DNA from: Stenopsyche tienmushanensis
Lineage: Eukaryota > Arthropoda > Insecta > Trichoptera > Stenopsychidae
Length of the DNA: 64,000 nucleotides
Reading direction: 5' to 3'
Assembly: GCA_008973525.1 (NCBI GenBank)
Contig: WACJ01000129.1
Location: forward strand, 806,001 to 870,000
The translations under genes were made by a program, and so were the position numbers. Positions 12,316 to 28,254 of the stretch are shown here, one piece after another; position 1 is the stretch's first letter; the number at the start of each line of letters is the position of its first letter. The notes below the pieces were generated by a model that searched no databases, had not been told where the DNA came from, and saw only the letters and a list, made by a program, of their open reading frames with translations.

Positions 12316-13935
12316 TCAATCTAATATCGGTATTACAAAATTCTTGTCAGCGTTTTTAGAAGGCGTATGATAAGAAGGCAATTCTTCGTTCAGCTGAAAA
12401 TCTTTACCGGCAGTAGAACCTGCCAATAATAAACCGAACATCCCCACCAAAGACGACATATCTTTCGCTACTTCGATTTCCTCCCGTAGTCGATCTTCTA
12501 ATATTTTGAATAATCTTAATACTCCAGGCTGGAACGTCTTCACTGAACCTCCGTAAACGTCCATGAATATATTTCCCACTTTCAATAACGTCACCATGAA
12601 TCGCACATCACCTATATTTTTGAACAAAAATTTCAATATCGAAACTAAACTCTTTTCATCTCTTCCGATTAGAGCACCATGCAGCGCTTTTCTTCTGATG
12701 AGTTCTTGCATAACCGAAACTGTAATTTCTGGCGTTTTCGTGGCTATATATGGCGTCAAAACTACGTCTAAAGCTTTCGTATATTGAAATTTTTTAATAT
12801 ACAAATCATATCGTGCCATTTTTTCCTTTTTCTGTTGAGGAATAATTTCATCCACGTAAGCCGGCACAAAATCTGCCATGGAAGCGTTCTGTTTTTTATC
12901 TTCCGGTTTGACGTACTCCTCTCGTCGTCTTATAGATATTAATCCGTCGACCATTCCCACAACTAGCGTTTCATCGTTTTGAGGAATAGCCATGCTCAAA
13001 ATTGCATTCGGGTAATCTAAACTGTGCACCACTTTGAAAGTGTTCAGATCGTAAATTTTGACGTGTCGATCGAGGGAACCCGACAGCAGCCTCTTATTTT
13101 CGCTGGCTAAATGAAGACACGTAATAGTTTTGTGATGTTGAGATATTCTGGCTAATAATTTACCACCGGTAAAAGCATCCCATACTTTTATTTCAGTCCC
13201 GCCACAGCTGAGGAATATACCGCCGGTCGGTAAAAATATCGTCGATTCGACCGGACTTTCATGATCCACGGTGAAAACAGAACTGCCAGTCCTGATATCG
13301 TACATTTTAATCTTTCCGTCGTATCCGCCGGAGAGTACGATGTCGGGGGAGACCGGACTGACGGCTCCCGCTCTGATATAATCGTCATGTTCGGCAAACG
13401 TAGCAATCTTTTCTTCGCTTGCAATATCCCATATGCGAACGGTTTTATCATCGGAGAAGCTGGCAACGTTTGTTTGTTTTTGGGTGAAAAATGTACGATG
13501 CACCTGAAATGATAAATAAATGTCTAAGAACCGCAATAATATAAATGCGTATCAAAGAGTTACGAAAGAATTACTTACGGGCGCTTTATGACCTGAAAAC
13601 AATCTCAATAAGCTTTTTGATTGTACGTCGAATAATCTAACAGCGCTTTCGTCTCCTCCCGCTACTAATAATTTGCCATCCGAACGAAAGCTTCCTCCGT
13701 AAGCGCATTCTCGAAATCGGGATAAATTTTTAACAACTTGCCTCGTAATCGGGTTGTAAATCTGAAATTTAAAAATTATGAATACAAACAATAAATAAAT
13801 AGAAATTATATAAGACGGCAATATTATTCATAATACCTGCACGCGGACAGAACAGGTGACGGCAAAATAATGTGGTTCGACTGGTGAAAAATCAATATAA
13901 TCTATTGCACCAAACTCCTTAACAAGAACAGGCGC
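12316..13935 (-). CDS. UTP15: UTP15, SSU processome WD40 protein (5' exon missing)
   Basis: Component of the t-UTP/UtpA part of the small-subunit processome, needed for pre-18S rRNA transcription and processing in the nucleolus. Three exons in phase: 13935-13837, 13761-13579, 13503-12316 (490 codons including stop). WD40 blades fill the first two thirds (VRIWDI, IKMYDI, IKVWDAF, VKIYDLN) and the UTP15 C-terminal domain follows (YDLYIKKFQYTKALD, TPEITVSVMQELIRRKALHG). Compared with the usual length of about 520 aa, roughly 30 N-terminal residues are absent. They must lie on one more upstream exon, which I could not find between 13936 and 16355. RIOK2, also a 40S biogenesis factor, is transcribed away from it on the other strand. 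Confidence 0.9.
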
Positions 13936-13989
13936 CTGGAATAAATTTTAAAAATTAATTCATCACATAAAATAATTTTATAATGTATA

Positions 13990-14450
13990 TTGATTCAATT
14001 CAGATATACGCAAACATGGATTCTTTATTTATGATGGACTTAAGACGCGAATGCAGCACTTTGTCTGTTAGAGACAGCACTGCAGCCAAGAATATACAAT
14101 ATAGTGTAAAAGAACTCTCTTGCCAGCTCTCTTCCCCACTTCAGAACCACGTTTTACACTTGCTCATTGATTGAAAAACTAATTCCACCCATGTGTGCCT
14201 TCAAGGAGGTGAAAAGATGATCATCTGAAGACGCTAAGCTCGGGGAATTCGGAAAAGTGGTTCAAAACATCTCCATCAGTCTGAATCTGAATCCAAGCGA
14301 ATCATAGCATGTGACTTGCACTTGGCAATATTTCTTACTGACGTCTTTCACGCAACTGAACACAACAACCGTTTTCTTGAGATGCTCGCTCATACAGTAA
14401 AAAACAGCCCATTATGGTCACAGTACACTTACTTTCTGAACGTGCCTCGT
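13990..14450 (-). mobile_element. Mariner-type transposase remnant
   Basis: Translation of the minus strand in shifting frames gives SSDDHLFTSLKAHMGG, EQVKNVV and FYTILYSWLQCC, which follow the C-terminal layout of mariner transposases (SDYHLF...LK...W...FY..G....W..C). Several frame breaks; no ends identified. Confidence 0.5.
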
Positions 14451-14511
14451 ATTAGCAAAAATGCAATAATAGGTTTTGCATTAATTTTTTGAAAAAATCT
14501 AATATTAAGTA

Positions 14512-14890
14512 CTAGCGAATACCTGGCATGCGTTGCAATGCCATAAGCGCTTAATAATTATTGGAAAAGAAATGCAGTACGTCATTTATTGCTTCAGGTC
14601 ACGTGAAGCCCGAGCTGAAGAGTTGGGATCTAAAAGCTTATGTACACTTGTTATCATCTCGAAGACCGATTTAACCACCGTATTGCACCTGTATCCTTTT
14701 TCTCCCTGTCCCTGCAGCCCAAACTTCATTTCATCAGACCAATATGCACCAACATGGTGCATCTATACAATATTTTTACTATGCCTATGTTATTCCCGCG
14801 GGGTGTAAACATTAAGTTGACAAAGTTTTATCGCAATCGGATGAACGGTATGGCAGGGCATTAAATATGGACAAACAAACATTTATTAGC
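14512..14890 (-). mobile_element. Non-autonomous Helitron
   Basis: CTAG at 14512-14515 followed by CCTGGCATGCGTTGCAATGCC, and the shared AAGTTTTATCGCAATCGGATGAACGG tail near 14825, ending at about 14890. Same minus orientation as the other Helitron copies. The 5' terminal TC is not clear. Confidence 0.6.
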
Positions 14891-14899
14891 TAATAGTAT

Positions 14900-15560
14900 A
14901 AGGGAAGTTGGCAGCACGGATCCATGAAATTATGATGCAATGCATCTAGCCTTTGCAGACTACATCGATATTGTGGCTAAATCAAGATTGGAAGCTTTAG
15001 CAGCGCTTATGTTTATCGACAGAGCGGTTGTTAATTTCGGTATCAAATACGAAACAAATACAAATAAATTCGGTACGAGAAAACCAAATATATGGCGGTA
15101 TTGAGGATGAATACAGGAGGTTACGTCTTCGAAAGTGTCAATAATAAAAATATTAAAAGCATCCAAGAGTTCAAATACCTTGAAGCCATGAATAACGAAA
15201 TAAGCTCCTGGATTCAACAGGTCTAAAAAATATATTAGGGAATCACACAACATATATTATGACGCGATGCGCCTAGCGGTTTAAAAAAAGAATTTAAAGA
15301 AAAAAATTCAGACCCCTCCGAGACGAGATCTCAGACTTCGAAGTCATGACGTCCAAATGAGAGATTATGGACATGTCGATTACAAGCTTTGTGCTTCGCC
15401 GCTGTCTCCACTGGGTAAGCCATGTGGCACGGATAACAACTTATAGAATCCGTCAAACTATATTAGATTCAAGACTTAATGGCAATAGACCCATCGGAAG
15501 ACCTTGTCTACGCTGAGATGTGGACTATTGAGGGGCGAAGGATCATAACCGACAGATTAT
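14900..15560 (+). mobile_element. RTE-type retrotransposon, decayed 3' half
   Basis: Pieces of translation give HLAFADYIDIVAKSRLEALAAL (the catalytic FADD has become FADY), then NTGGYVFESVNNKNIKSIQEF and WVSHVARITTYRIRQTIL...GRPCLRW, the usual end of an RTE-like ORF. It corresponds to 43.1-43.5 kb on the other strand. Stops and frameshifts throughout. Confidence 0.75.
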
Positions 15561-15849
15561 AATTATGTAGAAATATTTTTATGGGCTGAACAAGCGACAT
15601 ATCATATAAAACATTCATTTTGTATTAAAATGTGTACATATTTTTTTAACGGATTAAAAATAGTAACAAGCAAATGTGTAGAAACTTTACAACAAAACTA
15701 TTCCGCTTATTTTTCTCAAAATATAAGTTGAGAAACGACTATTTAAAAATAAATAACCAATATTATTCGATAAAAACATTACTTTTTTTGGTTAAGCGCA
15801 TGATTTATTAAATGATCGAGTATCGAATGAAACAAAACCTGTAGCTGTG

Positions 15850-15945
15850 TCCAATGATGATCAGCGGCGCGTCGTGGTGGTGCTTTGAGAGATCTAGACT
15901 CGATCCCCCGCCACGGAAACGAACCCATCCTTATAACCCTAAACA
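15850..15945 (-). repeat. Possible tRNA-derived SINE scrap
   Basis: The segment around 15890-15920 contains AGACTCGATCCCCCGCC, which resembles a pol III B box (GGTTCGANTCC) followed by an acceptor stem, in a setting like that of insect SINEs. No convincing A box or poly(A) tail. Weak. Confidence 0.2.
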
Positions 15946-16355
15946 AATGTCACATGTGTCTGACAAGTGTATTAATTTGGCCCTAACAGATCTCGACGTT
16001 GCCAGTGAATTTCGTTCATAATTATGACATATATTTATTTTTTAAATCAAAAAGCATCACAATTATAAAAATAAAATACAAATCTAAATCGCACGTTAAT
16101 ATTTTTTAAATTATTAACCACAAACGATACGCAATTATTAAAATACAATTCGGATTTATTTTTACAAAGCACGATAAATTAGCCAACAAATGAGATTGTA
16201 TTATGATGGTTGATTTATTTTTTCATATTCATTAGCTTAAATTAAAATAGTTATACAAATATGATCCAAATAGTTATTGGTCAAATTTCAATGTGTTAAG
16301 GCCATAAATGTCGCGCACGTGTATTATTGCATGACGTCTGTGTACAATCATCAAG

Positions 16356-20245
<3,890 letters not shown>

Positions 20246-21970
20246 AAATTAAGAGCAATCTTGTAAATAAAATTATTTTTAAACAAATATACGGAGTAAG
20301 AAGCGATTTTTAATCACATCGTATTTGTTTTAATTATAACATGACATTTTTATCAAACACTCGATATTCGCACATAATTCACTTAATTTATCTATGCCTA
20401 TCTTTCTATAAACAAATGTAAAAGGAAATAATATAGATAAAGTTCAAATAAACACTCGTTTTCGAGTGCCTTGGTGAATATCGTAAAATGATATGTAAAT
20501 ATCAAGTGTTTGTAATTACATTAATGTAATATAGACCTCTTAACTTCTTCATCAAGGTTTTGACTCTAAAATTGACGATATTTTATTAAATAAAATGAAA
20601 ACTCCATAACAATCTTTGCAAAAGGGTTTATTTATCCTAAGGTTTATCTGCATTATTAATTCAGTCGGCTGTGCATAAAAGGTATAAAACTGGGCCAAGT
20701 ACACTGCCTTGTGGGACGCCGGATTTTATATCACGGAGTGTGCTGGCTTCATCTTCGTATTTTAAAATATTTTAAATTTTGAAATGAACAACCCAATTAT
20801 GCATCCCGACTCAATAATATATATTTTTTTAATCAAAGTCCAGATAATGTTGATAGACAGTTGATATATAAAAATGTGGGAATGCACAAGCTTATATGAA
20901 TGTTATATAACTGATATCGAATCCTATCATGAGCCTAAGTAAACGAAAGACAAACTTTAATGTTTGTGGCACCCCTCAACTAAATTTGTTGGTGTCTTAG
21001 GATCTTCTTTCGGTCTGGAGGCAAATTTGATCATAATTTACAGATTTAGGAATGAAATAGCACATTTGTTGTTTTCTAAATATATTTTAAAAAACCTACC
21101 GTCTAAGCTTAATGATTTAAATTATAAAGCATATTTGATTTATGAATGTTGTATAATAGGGGTATATAAAGAAAATTATTATTTTTAACATAAGAAATTA
21201 ATAATGAACATATATAACATTATATGTTGGTTTTTATTCATCAGAACTTTGATACCATCATGCAAAAGTTTAAACAGTAAATGGACTTAATAAGTATAAC
21301 TTTAAGAAGACAGTTAATCCGAGAAGAATGGGATGGTGCTCATTTAAAAAAGCAAGACCTAACATAATGCAGGGGACTGTCTTTTCATGTCTCACTGTAA
21401 CATAAAAAAAAAACAATCGAACTGATATCTCATATACTGTTTGTATTTTTCATTTTTAAATTAAACTGAAATTTAGATAAGTTATGCCTATAATTACAAA
21501 AAATATATTAATCAACTGAAGAATGATAATTCTTAATAAAAAAAATATTTTTTCGCATTATTTATTTACAAGGCAAAAATAAATAGATTTAAAATATTTT
21601 CAAACTGAGCTTGAAAAAATCTGACATTATAAAGTGGCGTGTTCATAAATCTGAGATTTTCGAACACGCTATTTATTTTAAATTTGTACATTTAATTAAA
21701 ATTGAATGCGTTCGCATCAATCTAATGTTGGCGGCAATGCTCGCACGATTTGAAATTCATCTGTCAAATTATTTTAAAAATGTGAAAATAAAGATGATAT
21801 TAATTACAGTTTGAGAGTCAGTTGTCAAATGTTTTAACCTACCGACGTAGCGTCGACCGCTTCGATTAGATAAATTCAGTCTTAAATAGAGACACGTTCC
21901 ATAATCATTGACGTTAGTCGATTGGAGTCGTCAGTGAATCCAGTTCAATTTAAATATTCAACATTTGAAG
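20246..21970. other. Intergenic between RIOK2 and sorbitol dehydrogenase
   Basis: AT-rich. Apart from a Jockey scrap at 20660-20762 I see no gene or element. The last 200 bases before 21971 should hold the promoter of the dehydrogenase gene, but no motif stands out. Confidence 0.5.
20660..20762 (-). mobile_element. Jockey-type retrotransposon scrap
   Basis: The minus strand reads YEDEASTLRDIKSGVPQGSV and then LGPVLYLLCTA, almost the same as the reverse transcriptase of the Jockey copy at 45.7-46.9 kb. Confidence 0.85.
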
Positions 21971-24357
21971 ATGGCGCCCGTAGATAATTTAACCGCAATT
22001 TTGTATAAATCCGGTGATTTAAGACTGGTTAGAAACGCTTATTCTTACATGTGTATTTTATCTAAATTAATATTTGCGTATATATTGCATAACCAAGTTG
22101 ATTCTTTTGTTTTTCTCGTTTGAATATTTATATCAGATGTCCAAGCTGTCAAATGTCAGATTGTATATTTTACTTTATAATAAAGGCAAACAGTATACGA
22201 TTCAATTGTTAATATTTTTTTATTTGCTGTTATAAAATGTGATTTAAATTTAATTGCATAATGATTCCAGGAGCAGAAAGATATTCCCACGTTCAACGAC
22301 GATGGTGAGAATTTTCAATCAAAGATTTCCGCTGAATAATCATAACGTTTAAATATACATTTCATTGACAAAATGCACGTTTTAATTTATATTTATTCTA
22401 TGAACAGAGGTCCTGATTCAAATGGATTCCGTTGGAATTTGTGGATCTGACGTGCACTACTGGACAACTGGTAGATGTGGAGTCTTTGTCGTTAAAGCTC
22501 CCATGGTAATCGGTCACGAAGCATCCGGTATCATAGCTAAGGTATAATTTTTTGTAAATGAAATAATAAACTCATAAATTCAATTGCTTTCATGTCATGT
22601 TCAGAATGACTATATAAATAAATAAGATAATGTTAGTAAACAAAATACTCGTCATAAACATGTTCTGATAAGCAATCTTTTTGTTTGATAAAAATAATTA
22701 TTTAAATATTGCTATAAAAAAATAGAGTACATGTGCACTGCATGAAAAACATAATGATTAATTCTACATATTCCAATGATTAGATTTTTTTCATAATTTC
22801 ATAATAATTAACTGGAATTATGATACGATACTGTAATATATGGGATGAATAGGGACTCTAAGAAAAATAATAAATAAAAACGTGTGCTAAATCTGAAATT
22901 TACATAACTCTCTTTTCATCAATTAAATTCCAGGTTGGTGCAAAAGTTAAAAACTTGAAGCCCGGTGATCGAGTTGCTATTGAACCCGGTGTACCGTGTC
23001 GCTATTGTGATTTCTGCAAAGACGGAAAATACAATCTGTGTCCAGATATGGCTTTCTGTGCTACTCCACCGTATGATGGAAATCTTACCAGATATTACAA
23101 ACATGCGGCAGACTTCTGTTACAAGTAATTTACAATTTATTCTATGCTCTGCAATTATTTACTTATACTGTTTCACACATTTCCGTCTATCCTGAGCCTC
23201 CTCCCTCCAATTGCCCATGCGTATTGCGTCTTTCTACCTGTCCAGCGTAGCCGAGGTCTTCCGACAAGTTTGTGGTTCGAGGGACTTTATAAGTCGACAT
23301 CCTTGAGTTCTTCTCCATGAGGATGGCTCCAATATTTTTATTGTTGACACTCACGGAGGTATAACCTCCAGCCTTCGATACCACCGACATAATTAAAAAT
23401 AGAATCAAAACATAAAAACTTCCTTTGTGTGGCGTTACAACACGTGCCGGGTAATCACTATTTAAATAAAATATTTTAATAGATTACCCAATCATGTGAG
23501 CATGGAAGAAGGAGCGCTTTTAGAGCCTTTATCGGTAGGCGTGCATGGATGCAGACGCGCTGGTATTACGGCCGGTTCTTCGGTCCTCATTTTGGGCGCT
23601 GGACCAATCGGCTTAGTAACTTTACTTGCGGCTAAAGCTATGGGTGCATCGAACATTTTAATAACCGGTATGTTTGCTTGCGAAATACAAAAATGTTTGC
23701 ACCAAACATGTATATTTTAATCGAAAAACATTTTTTGCAGATATATTGCAAGCTCGTCTGGATTTAGCATTAAAACTCGGCGCAACAAAAGCACTTTTGG
23801 TTAAAAAAGAAGACAAGGAAGAAGACACAGTAAGATCGATCCATAATAAACTAGGTTTTGAACCGGAAAAATCGATTGACTGCAGCGGAATGGAATCAAC
23901 GACAAGAGTTGCTATTTTGGTAATATCACTCCGTAAAAAATCATAATCAAATTAGCCTCGTTTTATTTATTTTATTATATTTATATAGGCGACTCGTGCT
24001 GGAGGCGTCGTAGTATTGATCGGAATGGGGGCCGCCGAAATGAAAGTCCCATTGCAGCATGCTTTGGCCAGAGAAGTCGATATCCGGGGAATATTTCGAT
24101 ATTGTAACGAGTAAGAAATTTTGATAAGATTTAATATGGAATTTATTATATTGTCGTTACTCAAATGTCTAAATTTAATCTATAGCTATCCGCTCGCATT
24201 ATCGATGGTCGCAAGCGGACAAATCGACGTTAAACCACTTGTTACGCATCATTTTACAATGGAAGAAACTGTGAAGGCTTTCGAAACTGCCAGAGCCGGA
24301 TTAGGAGTCAAAGTGATGATTCATGTTCAGCCAAAAGATACCAACAATAAAATGTAG
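21971..24357 (+). CDS. Sorbitol dehydrogenase (zinc-dependent polyol dehydrogenase)
   Basis: Cytosolic medium-chain dehydrogenase oxidising sorbitol to fructose with NAD. Eight exons: 21971-22027, 22271-22304, 22408-22541, 22934-23124, 23483-23667, 23741-23919, 23989-24110, 24186-24357; 357 aa, the normal family length. Catalytic zinc ligands are seen in [10 protein letters not shown] (Cys42) and GHEASG (His67, Glu68). The structural-zinc loop is intact, with Cys97, 100, 103 and 111 ([16 protein letters not shown]), whereas the vertebrate enzyme has lost these cysteines. The Rossmann fold shows [19 protein letters not shown]. The C-terminus has [16 protein letters not shown]. Intron 4 holds an RTE fragment. 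Identity is secure at family level; other polyols could be substrates. Confidence 0.95.
23190..23415 (-). mobile_element. RTE fragment in the sorbitol dehydrogenase intron 4
   Basis: The minus strand reads [20 protein letters not shown] and then MEKNSRM, the end of the RTE-like ORF seen at 43.1-43.4 kb (NTGGCTSVSFNNNNIE, LTEKNL). Confidence 0.75.
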
Positions 24358-25179
24358 CACTTTTAAAATTTCAAATATGAATCGTTTTATAATTAATCAG
24401 CCTAATTTACCTTATGTATTGTTTTTAAAATTATTAATGGTATGAATTGTAAATGGGTTTTGTAAATAAATACTATTGTTGATATTATAACATGATATTT
24501 TTTAATCAACTCCTGTGGACTAAATTTATTTTAAATATAACAATTTGTTGAGGCAATAAATATTTGGGTTACCAACTTGTTTTTGCTGTTTCTGGAAACA
24601 AATTAAAGTTGTAAATCATAATATCAATGTATGCAGTACCAAGAATCGCTTTATACATTTAAATGTATGCTCTTTTGTTTTGAATGTAATAAATCAGTTA
24701 AAGTCTAAAAGCGTAGCTATTTTCGACCATTATCACTCGACGGCGACAATTTGCGTTAAGAGAAGAACTATTTTTTTACGCCGCAATGTTTATAATGTAA
24801 AATATAATATAAGTGTTTCGCTTAATTTTTTTAAATTTTGTTTATGAATTTCATATTTTTATTTATTAACGTGATAAATTATAATTTTTAAATGAAGAAA
24901 TCTTATTTTAATCATTAATAAAATGACTGGGTCTATCAAACTATTTTTTTCCACATTAAAAAAAACACAAAAATAATTTACAAGCGTTAATTTATTTTAT
25001 TTTTGTGTATAGATTTATAAATTAAAAAATAATTTTATCTTTGAAAGACATGGCAGATATTTTCACACTCGTTAGCCGTTCGATTGGACAGAGGTTGACG
25101 TGTAGCTGTCATATCTGTGACAATTTTTCTCTTTTAACATGGTTTTTATTATTATCGCAGTGAACTGACTCGCTGTATT
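24358..25179. other. Intergenic between sorbitol dehydrogenase and COG5
   Basis: AT-rich; holds the 3' flank of the dehydrogenase gene and the 5' flank of COG5. No exon or element seen. Confidence 0.5.
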
Positions 25180-27387
25180 ATGGAGCACAAGGACGTTTGT
25201 TTCGAAATCGAAAACGACGATTTCTACCGTCAAATCTTAAATGACCCTTGCAAACAATTTCCTGATAAGCTTAAAAGTGTTTCGGAAAAAATTGATAAAT
25301 TGAATAAGGGCATCGAGAAACTAAATTTAGAACTGGAGTCGCAAGTGCTTTCAAAGCATCATGATTTGTTAACGCAAGCTAGCCACGCGACAAATTTAGA
25401 AACTGTTATCGGTTCAATGCAGCTGGACGCTCAAAGTTTGTTGAACGGAATAGAAAAATTAAGATCTCAAATACTCATACCCTGCAACATGTTGGAGAAT
25501 CAAACTACAATCCTCGGCAGAATACAAAAAGTATGCCATATAATGAGGTATTCGTCCAAAATTATAGACTACTGTAAAGGACTGAGCTTAGAAAAAACGC
25601 CGTCTATCCAAGCGAGCTTGCTCTACGAAGTCGAACAGATCATCAACGATGGAGATTTCGACGGGATAGATTTGTTGGCTGGAGAAATTCAGATGATAAA
25701 GCAATTGAAAACAAATATCATCGAGAATGCATCACAACAACTTCAAAACGGACTGATAAACGGCGAAAAGGCCCTTCTACTTTCGAGTTTCAACATTTTC
25801 AACAATCTTCACTGCGCCAAAGAACGTATAAACGTGATTGTTTCATCGGAATTAGACACGGTCATACTGAACATACAAAACGCTTTAAAAATACAAGTGC
25901 CGAACGATGCCATCAATCAAGGACCCGGAAAAACGGGCATCATTAGCGTCAAAGTGTACCGGAAGATATTCTGGGATAACATGGACAAGCTGTTCAACGA
26001 ACATTTGCATTATAGCTGTAAAAAAATCATATTATTACAAAATTCCCTCAACGATTTACATACGTTTGAAAATTTCAAATACATCGCGAAAGGATTTTGG
26101 ACTAAGGTCTCAAACGCGTTTTGTACGGAACTGCGAAAGTGTCCTACGGTTGTGAATCAATGCGTTGAAATCGATTATCCCAAGCTTCTCAAATGCTTCA
26201 ACAGCCTATGCACTAAATTGCATTACAAGCATTTCACGATTCAGCGAGATTTATTGTTGCATTGGGAAAATATATTTTTATCTAAAGCGCTCACGCGGTT
26301 ATTAGATCCGGTCCGAACAATGTGGCAGCATATTTATACGCCGACTCCGGAGCATATAGACGAAGCCGTAAGGACGATATCGACGTCTCTCAGCTTATCT
26401 ATCGGCGATAAACAATTGACTATCGCGCAGGCGACGAGCGTTTCAAAATGCATACGACAAATGTGCACCGAAGCCGAGCAGCGTGTCTGCGTGGATAACG
26501 ACGCCGGACAAGTAGTCGAAGCTCCCACGAGCTCCCAACAAAGAAACGCCGAACTATCCAATATCCTATATTATTTTGCTAAACGAGTCAATAGAGTTTT
26601 GGCAAATATGCTGAGCGTTTTATCAGCGGAGAGTATTAATATCATCCAAGAGAGCCTCAAAGATATATCAAATATTTCAGTCTTGCAGCCGTTCTACATA
26701 TCAATAAACGCTTCCATAGATCTTATTTTGAATAGCATGCACAACGAGATGGATTCGAACGTGGCCGATGCTCCCGGTCCGGGAATACCGTCTCTTTACA
26801 TGCGAGAGCTTCAGGAGTTCATCAAGCGATGTAAAGAGACTTACTTTTCTCTGTATGAGGACACGTCGGCGGTGAACAGATGCTGCGAAGAGGTCGCTTC
26901 CCATACTGTGAAAATGTTCGCGTACAACGTGTGTTCTATCCGGCCCGTTACGCCGTACATTCGTAAGAAATTAATAATGGACACTAAGCAATTGAACGTG
27001 GCGCTCAATCCGTTTGTTACCGATATTAATGTTTTGATCGGAATAAAAGATTTGCGCGATTTATATCATGTGTTGATGACGCCGACGATTCCCGAAGTGA
27101 TGGAATTACAAGAAAAAGGGCATCCGTTATCGCAGTCGACGGTCATGTTTCATCTATTTTCGTACGGGAGTGATAATCTTTTGTCTCCTTATCAGTGCGC
27201 TGGTTGGTCGCAGCAACAGTTTGTCCAGTGGCTTTACAAACATCAGACCGAAAGGGAACGAGTCGAATTCATAGCCGGCGCGTTGCAGCGATATCAAAAT
27301 TTTGTCATGCAAAATAAATTGAGCACTTACGACGAAATATACCCTTGCCTTTTGCAATTATTAAAAGAAGCCCAAGCGGATCTATAG
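25180..27387 (+). CDS. COG5: Conserved oligomeric Golgi complex subunit 5, intronless
   Basis: Subunit of lobe B of the COG tethering complex, which recycles Golgi glycosylation enzymes by retrograde vesicle tethering. One open frame of 735 aa. The N-terminal coiled-coil region matches the family: SKHHDLLTQASHATNLE, a run leading to LENQTTILGRIQ, and GDFDGIDLLAGEI (about residues 165-177). Later landmarks are the GPGKTG linker, WDNMDKLFNEH, YPKLLKCFNSL and the C-terminal LYMRELQEFIKRCKETYFS. Length is close to the usual 750-840 aa. The start is the first ATG of a frame opening with acidic residues (ENDDFYRQIL), typical of the family. Every other complete gene here has introns, so the lack of them is unusual, but no frame damage or poly(A) scar suggests a dead retrocopy. 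Confidence 0.93.
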   Translation: MEHKDVCFEIENDDFYRQILNDPCKQFPDKLKSVSEKIDKLNKGIEKLNLELESQVLSKHHDLLTQASHATNLETVIGSMQLDAQSLLNGIEKLRSQILIPCNMLENQTTILGRIQKVCHIMRYSSKIIDYCKGLSLEKTPSIQASLLYEVEQIINDGDFDGIDLLAGEIQMIKQLKTNIIENASQQLQNGLINGEKALLLSSFNIFNNLHCAKERINVIVSSELDTVILNIQNALKIQVPNDAINQGPGKTGIISVKVYRKIFWDNMDKLFNEHLHYSCKKIILLQNSLNDLHTFENFKYIAKGFWTKVSNAFCTELRKCPTVVNQCVEIDYPKLLKCFNSLCTKLHYKHFTIQRDLLLHWENIFLSKALTRLLDPVRTMWQHIYTPTPEHIDEAVRTISTSLSLSIGDKQLTIAQATSVSKCIRQMCTEAEQRVCVDNDAGQVVEAPTSSQQRNAELSNILYYFAKRVNRVLANMLSVLSAESINIIQESLKDISNISVLQPFYISINASIDLILNSMHNEMDSNVADAPGPGIPSLYMRELQEFIKRCKETYFSLYEDTSAVNRCCEEVASHTVKMFAYNVCSIRPVTPYIRKKLIMDTKQLNVALNPFVTDINVLIGIKDLRDLYHVLMTPTIPEVMELQEKGHPLSQSTVMFHLFSYGSDNLLSPYQCAGWSQQQFVQWLYKHQTERERVEFIAGALQRYQNFVMQNKLSTYDEIYPCLLQLLKEAQADL

Positions 27388-27543
27388 TATTTACATTTTT
27401 TTTCTCCGCATTATCTATATGCTGTATTTTAATACACGAGGCTATTTTATATTTATTACTTTCTTTTTATAAATGTATAGTTACTTTTTTTTACGTTAGA
27501 TAATAATATACATTTTAGGCCTCCTTAGCGCTTTCACCATTTA

Positions 27544-27688
27544 TTAACACACCTTATGCGGGATCGGTTTGATTATAGTTTACACTCGCAGCAGACATCT
27601 CTGCGTCTTGTCCGCGTGACGGCACTTTCGAGTGGGTTATTTTACACGGGAAGGCTATGATTCAATTTTCCCGCAAAAGATGTGTTAA
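27544..27688. mobile_element. TTAA-flanked MITE
   Basis: TTAA at 27544 and at 27685 bracket 137 bp whose ends are inverted repeats: CACACCTTATGCGGG on the left and the complement of CCCGCAAAAGATGTG on the right (13 of 15 match). TTAA duplication is the signature of piggyBac-type transposition. Confidence 0.6.
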
Positions 27689-27689
27689 T

Positions 27690-28190
27690 AGCGATTTAAA
27701 ATGTTGCATTGATTCCAATACAACTTGAAAAACCAAACTAGTCGAATGTGAACCAATGACCTCTGACTCTCTATCCGATTAACTATAGGGCTCATATCTC
27801 TCCGAGTTAAATTAATATACTCAGCGGCACGGAAAGGGATTGGATTTGCCATAACTCGTCTCTTGAGCACGTTCCAAACATGCTTGATTGGGTTCATGTC
27901 GGGGCTTTGGGGAACTCGGTATTAGGCACAAGAACCTCATTAATATACAGCTCAGCTCTCAGACTTCCATCGATGTCTTCCAAAGCCGTATGCACTTCAG
28001 ATCTAATGCCACCACATACCATCACATATCCCCCCGTGAAAGCGTTCGTCGCTTCTTCCATAGATTACGATCATCTTAGAGTCCTCGAAATCACTCTGGA
28101 TTCATCCATAAATAACGAACCAAATAAAACATATTGCTATGTTTATATTTGGGCCACATTCCAAGCCGCTGAGTGTAGTATGGATATAGG
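27690..28190 (-). mobile_element. Tc1-like transposase remnant
   Basis: The minus strand reads GGYVMVCGGIRSEVH and later SPDMNPIKHVWNVLKRR, the conserved second D region (SVMVWGGI) and the C-terminal SPDLNPIEHVW motif of Tc1 transposases. The N-terminal helix-turn-helix half is missing and the frame is broken. Confidence 0.8.
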
Positions 28191-28254
28191 TTCAATACAT
28201 TCTTTATCGTTATTTTTTTAAAAATAATTGCACATAAAAATAGTAATGGCAATG

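Noticed and set aside
15850..15960. Possible UTP15 first exon on the minus strand (frame starting MGSFPWRGIE, ending in WTQLQ before a GT)
   Set aside because: The phase would fit, but the N-terminal residues do not resemble UTP15 and the segment looks like a tRNA-derived repeat.
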